A stretch of DNA of 64,000 nucleotides from Pseudoalteromonas prydzensis (GTDB lineage Bacteria; Pseudomonadota; Gammaproteobacteria; Enterobacterales; Alteromonadaceae): NCBI RefSeq assembly GCF_011050055.1, contig NZ_DRGM01000210.1, positions 1 through 64,000 of the forward strand. Reading direction: 5' to 3'. Made by a program: the position numbers and the translations under genes. This document shows, one piece after another, positions 55,364-64,000 of the stretch. The notes under the pieces were generated by a model. That model was not told the origin of the DNA and did not search any database. It saw only the letters and a program-made list of their open reading frames with translations. Position 1 is the stretch's first letter. Each line of letters begins with the position of its first letter.

Positions 55364-56694
55364 CATCACAAATACCGTTAAAAGTAAGGCAAGGATTTAT
55401 CCTTGTCTTTGTTTTATTAGTCGCCTTACCTATTTTGTTTTTTTCGATTGGCAAGGCGTACTATGCATCATTAGTAGAAGCCACCGAAAAAACCCTCGAA
55501 GCCCATTTATATTCATTAATTTCAGAAGTCGATTTTACTGAGCGCGGTATTATTATGCCAAGCACGATTTTAGCGCCTGAGCTAAATCGTTTAAACTCTG
55601 ATACCTATGCAATGATTTATCGTGATGAACAGCCTGTTTGGCACTCTGAATCCGCGGTAAATGTAAACTTTGTGCCTGACGAGATAGAAACCAAAGCCGG
55701 TGCTGCCGATTTTCGTCGCGTGGAATATAGAAATAACGTGTACTGGCAACTCAGCTTAACTGTTATTTTAAATAATATTGATCAATCCGAACAGGCCCGG
55801 TTTATTTTATTAAGACGCAATGATGCCTTACTACGGTTAATGGATGGTTTTAAACAAACCCTAGTAAACTGGATGTATGTCATGGGTGTTGCCATTGCAG
55901 CATTAATGGCGATAGGTTTTGTGTGGAGTGCGCGACCATTACAACGCTTGGATAAAGAAATAAAAGCCATTGAATCTGGTGATATTCAAGAAATTAAAGG
56001 GTTGTACCCTGTTGAACTGCAAACAATAAAAGCCGATTTAAATTTACTGCTCGAAACTCAACAACGTCAAAAAGAACGCTACCGTGCCTCACTAAGTGAC
56101 TTAGCGCATGCTTTAAAAACGCCCCTTGCGGTACTTAAATCAAGTCCTTTGGCAAATGATGCTGACGCACAAGAACAGCTTGATCGTATTAATGTGATGA
56201 TCGAACATCAATTAAAGCGCGCAGCAAGCGGTGCTTCCGATACTTGGAAAAAACAAACGGCTATTAAGCCAGTGCTCGATTCAATTATTAATGCAATGGG
56301 CAAAGTGTACCGAGACAAAGATATTATTTTTACCTGTGCTGTAACAGAAAAAAATTACTTTTTAGGGGATAAAACAGATCTACTCGAGCTGTTGGGTAAT
56401 TTAATTGATAATGCCTGTAAAGCTTGCCGTTCACAGGTCGATATACAAGTAGTTCAAAAGCGCACTCTTACACTTATAATCAGTGATGATGGTCCAGGTG
56501 TCCCCGTTGATAAACGCCAGTCATTACTCACCCGAGGTACTCGCTTAGATACCTACGAAAGCGGTCACGGCGTGGGAATGGCAATTGTGTCAGACTTAGT
56601 AAAGTCGTATCACGGCACCCTGACTATTTTAGATGCTGATACGTTAGGTGGCGCAAAATTTATTTTAGAGTTTAATTATAATGATAAAAAATAA
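55357..56694 (+). CDS. PhoQ-like sensor histidine kinase
   Basis: The 445-residue product begins at a GTG overlapping the regulator gene. It has two membrane helices (about 10-35 and 170-195) around a periplasmic PhoQ-like sensor (about 36-165, PSTILAPELNRLNSDTYAMIYRDEQPVWHSESA), a HAMP segment, the H-box SDLAHALKTPLAVLKS (His251) and an ATPase domain with LGNLIDNACKACR, SDDGPGVPVDKR, and GHGVGMAIVSDLV. Acidic patches on the sensor surface that bind cations in PhoQ are not obvious here, so the signal is open. Confidence 0.9.
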   Translation: MVASQIPLKVRQGFILVFVLLVALPILFFSIGKAYYASLVEATEKTLEAHLYSLISEVDFTERGIIMPSTILAPELNRLNSDTYAMIYRDEQPVWHSESAVNVNFVPDEIETKAGAADFRRVEYRNNVYWQLSLTVILNNIDQSEQARFILLRRNDALLRLMDGFKQTLVNWMYVMGVAIAALMAIGFVWSARPLQRLDKEIKAIESGDIQEIKGLYPVELQTIKADLNLLLETQQRQKERYRASLSDLAHALKTPLAVLKSSPLANDADAQEQLDRINVMIEHQLKRAASGASDTWKKQTAIKPVLDSIINAMGKVYRDKDIIFTCAVTEKNYFLGDKTDLLELLGNLIDNACKACRSQVDIQVVQKRTLTLIISDDGPGVPVDKRQSLLTRGTRLDTYESGHGVGMAIVSDLVKSYHGTLTILDADTLGGAKFILEFNYNDKK

Positions 56695-57088
56695 TCGGCG
56701 TTTGGTAAGCTGCACACTGCTTTTACTGCTTAGTGCTACAACACAGGCAGATGAGCCATGCAGTTTAGTTGATCAAGCAACCCCTGATGAAGCCAAAAGC
56801 TATCTGCAATGTTTAGATAAACAAATAGCAAACTTAACGCGCATCCAGCAAACGTGGGTAAATAAGATCACCTTAGATCTAAATAACATTGAAGCAGAAA
56901 CCGGTAACACACAGTTGTTACCGATTTTCAAACGCAGCATGGCAAGCCAAAGCAAATATTTAGAAGATAGCTGTAAGTGGCGCTATTTACAAAAGATCCC
57001 CAACGGAACCCAAGCTGCAATTGTCTATAAGCGCTGTGAATTACGTATTTTAGAACAGCACATAGCGGTATTAAAGCAGCCCATTTAA
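56681..57088 (+). CDS. Small periplasmic protein, lysozyme-inhibitor LprI-like domain
   Basis: The 135-residue product has a signal peptide (RRLVSCTLLLLLSATTQA) and a cysteine-containing region (CSLVDQATPDEAKSYLQCLDKQIANLTRIQQ) that resembles the DUF1311/LprI N-terminal domain, with C-terminal CKWRYLQKIPNGTQAAIVYKRCELRILEQH. It overlaps the kinase gene by 14 bases, so it belongs to the same unit. It could be a PhoP-regulated periplasmic defence protein. The match is by pattern only. Confidence 0.65.
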   Translation: MIKNNRRLVSCTLLLLLSATTQADEPCSLVDQATPDEAKSYLQCLDKQIANLTRIQQTWVNKITLDLNNIEAETGNTQLLPIFKRSMASQSKYLEDSCKWRYLQKIPNGTQAAIVYKRCELRILEQHIAVLKQPI

Positions 57089-57097
57089 CCTAAATGG

Positions 57098-58138
57098 CTA
57101 TTTAGGCTGTTCCTCTAATTCTTCACCATTACCTAATAAAGTTGCCAGCCAGCGCCCTTCTTCACTGGTTTCAAGCGCTATTTTAACGATCATAGTCAAC
57201 GGCACTGATAACAACATACCAACCGTGCCCATCAGCCAGCCCCAGAATATTAATGATAAAAATACCACCAATGTTGACAGTCCTAAGCCTTTGCCCATGT
57301 ATTTAGGCTCAACAATATTGCCCATTACTGTATTGATAGTTAAATAACCAAGCCCCACCATACTTGCAACAAACGGTCCTTGCGTGATCAACGCCAGCAA
57401 TACCGCAGGCACTGCGGCGATGATAGAACCAATATTAGGAATATAATTAAACATAAAGGCCATCACAGCCCATAATACAAAGTAATCAACATCTAACAAC
57501 CACAGCAAGCTACCAGCAAGCACGCCAGTGCCTAAACTGACGACCGTTTTAATTGCTAGATAGGAATTAATTGACTCCAAAAAGCGGTCAATTTGTTGCA
57601 TCTTACGATCAGGATCATCTAACGCCATGTGTATTTTATGGCTGAGCATTGGCCCTTCAAACAACATAAACACCACAGTCAAAATAATTAAAAATAAATT
57701 GGCCATAACGCCACCTAACCCGGTAAGCATGCCGGTTGCCACATCAATGATCTTGCCTGGGTCAAACATGGCAATTATTTGTTCTTTATTGATCAAGATG
57801 TTGTATTTTGCAGCCATATCCACAAGCAAAATAAACTGCTCTTTAAGTTGGGCTTTATATTGTGGCAATTGCTGCGAAAAATCAGTTAAGGATTGCCCCA
57901 CTAAGCCCGCTAAACTAACGCCAATGCCAACCACCATCAGCATTACCAACATGATTGCCAAACCTTTCGGGATTTTATAGCGGCCAAAAAAACTTAATAA
58001 TGGATTGCAAATAATGGCAATAAACGCTGCCAATACAAACGGAATAACAATCACACTCGCTGCTTTTACTCCTGCCAATACAATCACTAACGCTGCAAAA
58101 ATAACTAAACTTCGGTTTACCCCAGTTAAACTAGCCAA
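57098..58138 (-). CDS. AI-2E family transporter (PerM/UPF0118-like)
   Basis: The 346-residue product has about eight membrane helices, with the family segments VIPFVLAAFIAIICNPLLSFF, a long amphipathic region (SLTDFSQQLPQYKAQLKEQF), NYIPNIGSIIAAVPAVLLALI, and the conserved VEPKYMGKGLGLSTLVVFLSLIFWGWLMG. Members range from TqsA, linked to autoinducer-2, to sodium-proton antiporters, so substrate is open. It converges on the LprI-like gene. Confidence 0.9.
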   Translation of the reverse strand: MASLTGVNRSLVIFAALVIVLAGVKAASVIVIPFVLAAFIAIICNPLLSFFGRYKIPKGLAIMLVMLMVVGIGVSLAGLVGQSLTDFSQQLPQYKAQLKEQFILLVDMAAKYNILINKEQIIAMFDPGKIIDVATGMLTGLGGVMANLFLIILTVVFMLFEGPMLSHKIHMALDDPDRKMQQIDRFLESINSYLAIKTVVSLGTGVLAGSLLWLLDVDYFVLWAVMAFMFNYIPNIGSIIAAVPAVLLALITQGPFVASMVGLGYLTINTVMGNIVEPKYMGKGLGLSTLVVFLSLIFWGWLMGTVGMLLSVPLTMIVKIALETSEEGRWLATLLGNGEELEEQPK

Positions 58139-58268
58139 ACGACGATCCTTGAAAATATAAACTGCACTTAGTGTATGTGAAAAATAACGAGAATGAAATC
58201 ATTGCAAAGTGATCAAAGCCGTCTATGGTACGTATAAGATACTTACAGTCTTTAAAAAGGTCACTACC

Positions 58269-59162
58269 ATGCATATATTCATTACTGGCGCCACCGGCTT
58301 AATAGGCAGTCACTTATGCCAGTTGTTACTTGCAAGCCATCAGCTAACAGTATTATCACGCGACCCAGCTAAAGCAACACGACTACTTGGCTCAGCTATC
58401 ACGGCGATAGATTCACTAGATAAAATTGATTTCAATACAGTTGACTGTGTAATTAACCTTGCTGGAGAACCGATTGTAAATAAGCGTTGGAGCGACAAAC
58501 AAAAGCAACGCCTGCTTGATAGTCGAATTCAACTGACTCAGCAAATAAGCACAGCGATACAGCATAGCCAAACACCACCCCATACGTTTATATCCGGTAG
58601 TGCAATTGGTTTTTATGGCCGTCAAGACAATACGCCTATTGATGAAAGTTTTACCGCTGTAACCCCTGAATTTAGCCATAAACTATGTGCTCAGTGGGAG
58701 CAAGCGGCATACGCGGCCCAATCTGCTAACACCCGCGTGTGTACACTGCGCACAGGAATAGTATTAGCCAAACAAGCGGGCGCATTAGCGAAAATGCTGC
58801 CGCCATTTAAATTAGGCTTAGGAGGGCCAATAGGCAGTGGTGAGCAAGGCATGTCGTGGATCCATATTGATGATATGGTGCAGCTGATATTATTTGTATT
58901 AGTGACAATGGAGCTCAGCGGGCCAATTAATGCCACTGCGCCCTATCCTGTTAGTAATAAAGAGTTTAGTAGCCAATTAGGTAAAGTACTCGGGCGTCCT
59001 ACTTTCATACCTATGCCTAGTTTGCTACTTAAGCTGGCTATGGGGGAAATGGCTGATTTATTGCTTTATGGACAATTTGTTGTGCCTAACAAAGTACTGG
59101 CGCAGCAATTTAGTTTTAACTATCCAACATTACCAAAAGCACTTGAGAATTTATTAACGTAA
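58269..59162 (+). CDS. TIGR01777-family NAD(P)-binding epimerase (YfcH-like)
   Basis: The 297-residue product has a Rossmann motif GATGLIGSHLCQLL, the DCVINLAGEPIVNKRW segment, and FISGSAIGFYGRQDN, where the Ser-Tyr pair aligns with SDR active residues. The C-terminal domain (FIPMPSLLLKLAMGEMADLLLYGQFVVPNKV) is that of TIGR01777/YfcH. The ATG at 58269 is chosen since GxxGxxG begins seven residues later; a longer frame from 58209 has poor coding character. The reaction is unknown. Confidence 0.88.
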   Translation: MHIFITGATGLIGSHLCQLLLASHQLTVLSRDPAKATRLLGSAITAIDSLDKIDFNTVDCVINLAGEPIVNKRWSDKQKQRLLDSRIQLTQQISTAIQHSQTPPHTFISGSAIGFYGRQDNTPIDESFTAVTPEFSHKLCAQWEQAAYAAQSANTRVCTLRTGIVLAKQAGALAKMLPPFKLGLGGPIGSGEQGMSWIHIDDMVQLILFVLVTMELSGPINATAPYPVSNKEFSSQLGKVLGRPTFIPMPSLLLKLAMGEMADLLLYGQFVVPNKVLAQQFSFNYPTLPKALENLLT

Positions 59163-59281
59163 GTGCAGTGATCAGTCCCTTTTTATTAGCTTGCTATTCG
59201 TTAAATAGTACATAATAATTAACAATCAGTTCAAAACATACAATAAAGGCGACTAGGCTTGGCGCATAGGAAAGACCACAG

Positions 59282-60412
59282 ATGATGCATTTGCCCACTA
59301 TCATCATCATTTCCATAATACTTAATACCATCATTAGCTCATTTTTGATGTCTTTGTATGTGCTCAGAAAACAAAAAACCTATTTGTATTGGTGCTGCTC
59401 TTGTTTAATTTTTGTGTTTGCTCAAGTCACTGCTGCACTGCGGGCATTTATCGATTTAAGTTTTGTCACCCACTACATAGCAGATCTATTTATCATCGCC
59501 GCGCCTTTGGCGGCAATACTCGGGATACATGCATACAACAGCACCGAGCAAAACAAATTCACCGCATGTATTGCGGTATTACTGGCATCAATGATTATTC
59601 TACTCCCTATTTATAGTTCGTCCTTTGGACAACTTTATACCACAGTAGTGATCGCATGCTGCTTTTGTTATGCCGCCTATGCATTAAACAAATTGCACTT
59701 AGGTCGTATTAGCCATTTTTTACTGTTACAAATTTGTTTTGTTGTACATGCCATAATAATGTTTTGCCAAGCCGCACTGTTACTTTCTGCAGCAACAGCA
59801 TTGCTCGATACTCAGCAAGCCCTTGCAATAATTTTAATTAGCCACATTGTGATCTCCACCTGTACGGCGTTAGTCTGGCCTGTTTTAATGTTTTTAGAAT
59901 CAGAGCAAGTGTTAACCGATTTAGCAAATTTAGACCCTCTCACAGGGCTGCTTAATCGACGCGCATTTTTAAACCTCAGTGCCACACATCTACAGCAGGC
60001 CAATGATTGCCAAAAAGAATTGTGTGCACTGATGATTGATATTGATTTTTTCAAAAAAGTGAACGATAAATTTGGTCATGATGCAGGCGATGAGGCTTTA
60101 AAATGGGTTGCCAAACAAATTCAAGCACAGCTAAGAGAGCATGATATTGTTGGCCGTATTGGCGGTGAAGAATTTGCGATTTTACTGCCTAATACATCTG
60201 AAAAAAATGCCCAGGCTTTATCCGAACGGATCAGACTTACGATCAATAACCAACTGTTTAACTATAAACAACAAAGTATTTCTTTGTCACTCAGCATTGG
60301 CGTAATAAAACGCTCTACAGGCAGCAATATCAATGACTTACTTGCGCAAGCAGATAAAGGTTTGTATCAAGCAAAACATAATGGCCGCAATCAAGTTGTT
60401 GTGGCTATTTAG
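59282..60412 (+). CDS. Membrane-anchored diguanylate cyclase
   Basis: The 376-residue product has an N-terminal membrane domain with about seven hydrophobic segments (residues 5-205) and a C-terminal GGDEF domain (about 215-375) with LDPLTGLLNRRAFL, MIDIDFFKKVNDKFGHDAGDEAL and the active GRIGGEEFAILLP. An inhibitory site RxxD is present as REHD before it, so it can be limited by product. It probably makes cyclic di-GMP in response to a membrane or outside signal. A single gene. Confidence 0.9.
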   Translation: MMHLPTIIIISIILNTIISSFLMSLYVLRKQKTYLYWCCSCLIFVFAQVTAALRAFIDLSFVTHYIADLFIIAAPLAAILGIHAYNSTEQNKFTACIAVLLASMIILLPIYSSSFGQLYTTVVIACCFCYAAYALNKLHLGRISHFLLLQICFVVHAIIMFCQAALLLSAATALLDTQQALAIILISHIVISTCTALVWPVLMFLESEQVLTDLANLDPLTGLLNRRAFLNLSATHLQQANDCQKELCALMIDIDFFKKVNDKFGHDAGDEALKWVAKQIQAQLREHDIVGRIGGEEFAILLPNTSEKNAQALSERIRLTINNQLFNYKQQSISLSLSIGVIKRSTGSNINDLLAQADKGLYQAKHNGRNQVVVAI

Positions 60413-60580
60413 CATTGTCATTTATTCCCCCAGCTTATTTCCCTTTTTAACTACAGCCTGTAGTAATTTTAAAGTTATTTATAATTAAAGAAAAACATTA
60501 AGATACATTTTAGATACAATTTTATTTCAATTAATTAAACACACTTGTTGACGTAACATAAAAATTGCACTAGCCTTCTC

Positions 60581-60628
60581 TGGAAGCGCTCCCACAAATA
60601 CTCACAGCCATTTCTGGAAGCGCTTCCA
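60581..60628. promoter_or_regulatory. Two LacI-family operators before the TonB receptor gene
   Basis: TGGAAGCGCTTCCA (60615-60628) is a perfect 14-base palindrome with the CG-centre of LacI/GalR-family sites. TGGAAGCGCTCCCA (60581-60594) is a near copy, with its centre 34 bases away. Palindromes of the TGGNAGCGCTNCCA type are bound by sugar-responsive repressors such as CelR. They lie 66-113 bases before the receptor start codon, a repressing position. Confidence 0.8.
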
Positions 60629-60693
60629 CACACGATAATACCGCTATCAATAAAAGCGGTTAATAATAATGATAACAGTACGAGGGAAACCTA

Positions 60694-63666
60694 ATGGCGA
60701 GTCATATTTTACAAAAAACAAAGTTAGCGACCAGCTTATCTTTGATTTTAGGTGCAGCAACCACGCTATCGACCTATGCAGCTGAAGTTGCTAAACAAGA
60801 AGAGTTTGAAGTAATTCAAGTCACTGGTTTTAAAGGTAGTATTAAAGAATCCACGCAACTAAAACGTTATTCATCGGGCGTTGTTGATGCAATATCTGCT
60901 GAAGACATTGGTAAATTCCCTGATACTAACCTCGCAGAATCTTTGCAACGTATTACTGGTGTATCGATTGATCGTAGCAACGGCGAAGGTTCTAAAGTAA
61001 CCGTCCGTGGCTTTGGCCCTGATTATAATATGGTGACGTTAAACGGCCGTACTATGCCAGCGGCATCACTGCCTGCAGGTGGCGGTGCACCAAACTCTCG
61101 CGCTTATGACTTTGCTAACCTTGCTTCTGAAAGTGTTAAATCGGTTGAAGTATATAAAACCGGTAAAGCCAGTATTGCATCAGGTGGTATTGGCGCAACA
61201 ATCAATATCAACACAGCTCGCCCACTTGATAACCCAGGCTTAGTCGCTAATGTTGGTGTGCAAGCGCAGCACGATACTACCAACCGTGTTGGCGATGATG
61301 TTACACCAGAAATTTCTGGCATCTTCAGCTGGACAGATGAAGATGCTAAATTTGGTGCATCGCTTACCGCCAGTATGCAGCAACGTGATAGCTCTGCTAC
61401 GGGTGCATTTGTCGGCGAGTGGCGAACCACCGAATACGATGGCACAATTCCACAAGCAGCTGATGACATTGTGCTAGAAAACGCCCCTGCCATGGGCCAA
61501 TATTACTCAATGCCATCAGACTTACGTTACACGATTGCTGACCGTGAACGTACCCGCACCAATGCACAACTTACGCTGCAATACAGCCCCGTAGATTCAC
61601 TCACTGCAACGCTTGATTATACTTACTCTCAACAAGAGTTATTTGAAGCGCGAGCAGAGCAATCAATTTGGATGGATAACTATAAAACCCAGTTAATATT
61701 TGATGATAATGACGTTAAAACCCCTATTTATTACCGTGAAGAACGTCGTGATTTAGCAACCCGCGATTTAGGTTTAGCATTACAAGAACAAAACCAAGTA
61801 AATGAAAATAAATCGCTTGGTTTAAATCTTGAGTACTACTTTAGCGACCAACTTCGTTTTATGTTTGACGCCCATAGCTCAAAAGCCACCAGCAAACCCG
61901 ATGCGCCATATGGCAGCTGGATAAATGCCGGTTTAGGCGCAAATGTGGTTGCGGCACAACAGGTTGATTTCAGCAAAGAGCTGCCATCTATGATTATCGA
62001 TTTTGATGACTGTAGTCGTGCAAACCTAAACTGCTCAGGCGCATTAGAGCAAGCTGATGTAGGGACCTCTATCTTAGATGCAAACTTTGCCAGCCAAGAG
62101 TCAACCGTTGATGAGTTTCGTCTACAGGGTAACTATGTAATGGACAACGCCAGCATAGATTTCGGTATTGAATCGCGCTCTATGGAAAGTCATTCTTTAC
62201 AATCGCTTACCCGTAATACCATGGGTAACTGGGGCATTGAAAACCCAGGTGAACTGCCTGATGGCTATTTAGATCCAACTAATTTTTTAGCTGAATTTGA
62301 CGATTACGATACCAGTGGCTCATTTGATCAAGGTTTCACCGGTAGTGCTTCACAAATTGGTTATTGGGCAGCAGAGCAATATGGTTTTAATTTTGCTGCG
62401 GATGGCGCATTTGCAACCAACCGCACAATTGAAGAAGATATCAAGGCAGCCTTTTTACAATACAACTACAGTAACGAAATTAGTGGTATGCCATTTAATT
62501 TAGTAATAGGTGCTCGTTATGAAACAACCGATATTACTTCAACTGCTAATATTGATTTACCGGATGCTGTGGCATGGGAAGGTAACAACGATTTCAATGT
62601 ACGCTACGGTACCAATATAGATGATTACTCTTTAAGTTCCAGCTATAACCACTTTTTACCCAGCTTAGACTTTGACATTAATGTGGTTGAAGATGTCACG
62701 CTGCGTGCTTCTTATAGCACAACGATTGCCCGCCCTACTTATGATAATTTAAGCTCTGCGGCAACCGTAGGTGTTCCAACAGGCCCGAGTATTATTCCAG
62801 GCACTACCAATGCACCCGCTGCGACGGGCAACCCAGGACTTGTGCCACTAGAATCTGACAACTTTGATGTTTCTGCAGAATGGTACTTTACTGATCTAAG
62901 TTATGTGTCAGTAGGCTACTTTAATAAAAAAGTGGATAACTTTATTGGTCTATCGCCAATGACACAAAACTACTATGGTTTACGTGATGCATCAGCAGGC
63001 CCGCGCGCCGAAGCTGCAAGAGCGGAGCTTGAAGCAAGAGGCTTAGCATTTACCGATGCAAACTTATTCCAAATGGTCGCCGCTATGGAAAACGGTGTTG
63101 CTTTTGACTCAATGAGTTATGAAGAGTTTGAAGCCGCCTACGATGTTTTACCAAACAGTGATGACCCACTAATGGACTTTACAGCGCAGGTGCCAACCAA
63201 TAACAAAGATGCCAAAATCGATGGTTACGAGTTTGCAGTACAACACTTTTTTGGCGAAAGTGGTTTTGGCTTGCAAGCTAACTACACCATTGTAAATGGT
63301 GATATCGACTTTAATGTAGCAGCGGATCCAACAACCACACAATTTGCACTGGTGGGGTTAAGTGATACCGCTAACTTCATAGCTATGTACGAAAACGATA
63401 AGTTTCAAGCACGTATTGCCTATAATTGGCGTGATAAGTTCTTAAATAGTGCAGCACGTTATGTTAATGAGCCAAGCTTCACTGAAGAGTATTATCAAAT
63501 CGACTTTAATATTGCCTATAACTTCAATGAAAAAATGTCATTCTTCGTTGAAGGGCTTAATATTACTGAGCAAAACATGCGTCAGCATGGCCGTTACCAA
63601 GCTCAACTATGGAACTTGGAGCAAAATGGCGCGCGTTATAACATTGGCATGCGCTATAACTTTTAA
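60694..63666 (+). CDS. TonB-dependent receptor, Xanthomonas/Caulobacter (TIGR01782) type
   Basis: The 990-residue product has a signal peptide (ATSLSLILGAATTLSTYA), a TonB-box segment (EFEVIQVTGFKGSIKES), a plug domain with the TIGR01782 pattern (VVDAISAEDIGKFPDTNLAES, LQRITGVSIDRSNGEGSKV, VRGFGPDYNMVTLNGR), and a long beta-barrel ending YNIGMRYNF. Members of this group take up glycans, often oligosaccharides. Its LacI-type operators and the neighbouring tryptophan-halogenase-like gene fit a carbohydrate utilisation locus. A terminator follows it. Confidence 0.92.
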   Translation: MASHILQKTKLATSLSLILGAATTLSTYAAEVAKQEEFEVIQVTGFKGSIKESTQLKRYSSGVVDAISAEDIGKFPDTNLAESLQRITGVSIDRSNGEGSKVTVRGFGPDYNMVTLNGRTMPAASLPAGGGAPNSRAYDFANLASESVKSVEVYKTGKASIASGGIGATININTARPLDNPGLVANVGVQAQHDTTNRVGDDVTPEISGIFSWTDEDAKFGASLTASMQQRDSSATGAFVGEWRTTEYDGTIPQAADDIVLENAPAMGQYYSMPSDLRYTIADRERTRTNAQLTLQYSPVDSLTATLDYTYSQQELFEARAEQSIWMDNYKTQLIFDDNDVKTPIYYREERRDLATRDLGLALQEQNQVNENKSLGLNLEYYFSDQLRFMFDAHSSKATSKPDAPYGSWINAGLGANVVAAQQVDFSKELPSMIIDFDDCSRANLNCSGALEQADVGTSILDANFASQESTVDEFRLQGNYVMDNASIDFGIESRSMESHSLQSLTRNTMGNWGIENPGELPDGYLDPTNFLAEFDDYDTSGSFDQGFTGSASQIGYWAAEQYGFNFAADGAFATNRTIEEDIKAAFLQYNYSNEISGMPFNLVIGARYETTDITSTANIDLPDAVAWEGNNDFNVRYGTNIDDYSLSSSYNHFLPSLDFDINVVEDVTLRASYSTTIARPTYDNLSSAATVGVPTGPSIIPGTTNAPAATGNPGLVPLESDNFDVSAEWYFTDLSYVSVGYFNKKVDNFIGLSPMTQNYYGLRDASAGPRAEAARAELEARGLAFTDANLFQMVAAMENGVAFDSMSYEEFEAAYDVLPNSDDPLMDFTAQVPTNNKDAKIDGYEFAVQHFFGESGFGLQANYTIVNGDIDFNVAADPTTTQFALVGLSDTANFIAMYENDKFQARIAYNWRDKFLNSAARYVNEPSFTEEYYQIDFNIAYNFNEKMSFFVEGLNITEQNMRQHGRYQAQLWNLEQNGARYNIGMRYNF

Positions 63667-63700
63667 GTAATGGTATTTACTCAGCAAATCAATGAGTATC

Positions 63701-63726
63701 AAGCCGCTACCTGTTAGCGGCTTTTG
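63701..63726 (+). terminator. Intrinsic terminator after the TonB receptor gene
   Basis: The nine-base stem aagccgcta / tagcggctt with a five-base loop is followed by a short T-rich stretch. It lies 35 bases past the stop, 31 bases before the halogenase-like gene, and would partly uncouple the two. Confidence 0.65.
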
Positions 63727-63756
63727 TCGTTCAAATTAGACATAGAAGAGCACACA

Positions 63757-64000
63757 ATGAATAACAACATCCAACACATTGTGGTACTAGGCGGTGGTGC
63801 TGCAGGCTGGCTAAGTGCGGGGTTGCTTGGCGCTGAGCATCCTGATAAACATATCACCCTGATTGAATCTGCCACTATTGCTATTTCGGGTGTCGGCGAA
63901 GGCACTTGGCCATCAATGCGAAATACGCTAAAGCGCATCGGTATTAAAGAAGTCGATTTTTTAAAGCATTGTGATGCGTCATTCAAGCAAGGCTCTAAGT
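63757..64000 (+). CDS. Tryptophan-halogenase-like flavin-dependent protein, N-terminal part
   Basis: The window ends after 81 codons. The product starts MNNNIQHIVVLGGGAAGWLSAGLL, with the GxGxxG FAD-binding motif in GGGAAGW that marks the tryptophan-halogenase family, followed by VGEGTWPSMRNTL, which matches the GEGT-type motif. In proteobacteria such genes often follow TIGR01782-type TonB receptors in carbohydrate loci and need not halogenate anything. Activity cannot be judged from this fragment. Confidence 0.8.
   Translation, partial: MNNNIQHIVVLGGGAAGWLSAGLLGAEHPDKHITLIESATIAISGVGEGTWPSMRNTLKRIGIKEVDFLKHCDASFKQGSK

Noticed and set aside
57089..57106. Hairpin cctaaat / atttagg between the LprI-like gene and the AI-2E transporter gene
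   Set aside because: It overlaps the transporter's last codons and has no T-run, so it is weak as a terminator.
63757..64000. Start of a halogenated natural-product cluster
   Set aside because: The adjoining TIGR01782 receptor and LacI-type operators point to carbohydrate use; no synthetase or polyketide gene is visible.
1..64000. Mobile elements, prophage genes or CRISPR arrays
   Set aside because: No transposase, integrase, phage structural gene, terminal inverted repeats or regular direct repeats with spacers were found.

Overview
The window reads as chromosomal DNA of a marine gammaproteobacterium of the order Alteromonadales, most like Pseudoalteromonas. This is inferred from the low G+C feel, gene orders shared with enterics (msrC-proQ-prc, tRNA-Ser next to yccA, tusDCB-tusE, rnm-yciO-scpA beside trp), and typical marine genes (several TonB-dependent receptors, a VolA-type lipase, diguanylate cyclases). 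No phage, insertion sequence or CRISPR array was seen.

Layout. 1-2.6 kb (minus): truncated prc, proQ, a small acidic protein, msrC and a membrane protein. 2.7-3.0 kb: two tandem tRNA-Ser(UGA) genes. 3.2-5.9 kb (plus): yccA, tusDCB, tusE, rluE. 6-14.4 kb: a diguanylate cyclase, a PilZ-like protein, an M14-like peptidase, ccoG with a sigma-54 activator gene beside it, a wrecked NatAB-type ABC transporter and a small secreted protein. 14.5-29 kb: topA, a large Ig-repeat lipoprotein, a dicarboxylate symporter, sohB, a VolA-type lipase lipoprotein, yciK, a Cys/His-rich unknown and an isocitrate dehydrogenase with unusual cofactor residues. 29-38 kb (minus): an accessory block of hybrid sensor kinase, TonB receptor, FAD oxidoreductase, acetoacetate-decarboxylase-like protein and an alpha/beta hydrolase. 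38.5-43.3 kb: a 55-residue small protein, a periplasmic binding protein, yceI-yceJ, scpA, yciO and rnm. 43.4-50.4 kb: the complete trpEGD(CF)BA operon. 50.5-60.4 kb: HU, yciB, a CPBP-family membrane protein, an NSS symporter, yciI, a PepSY/PhoP/PhoQ-like set, an AI-2E-family exporter, a TIGR01777 epimerase and a second diguanylate cyclase. 60.6-64 kb: a TonB receptor behind two LacI-family operators, then the start of a tryptophan-halogenase-like gene.

Most notable points. (1) The trp operon has two consecutive leader peptides, each with three adjacent Trp codons and each followed by its own intrinsic terminator, which looks like serial attenuation. (2) ccoG has a good sigma-54 promoter with two upstream palindromes; the same palindrome lies at the start of the adjacent sigma-54 activator gene, so a complete control circuit can be read from the sequence. 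(3) The isocitrate dehydrogenase carries Arg344, Ile345, Ala351, Phe391 and Glu395, of which Ile345 and Ala351 are NAD-type residues. (4) The 29-38 kb block pairs an acetoacetate-decarboxylase-fold protein lacking the second active-site lysine with a large FAD oxidoreductase, a TonB receptor and a sensor kinase, and could be an undescribed small-molecule pathway.
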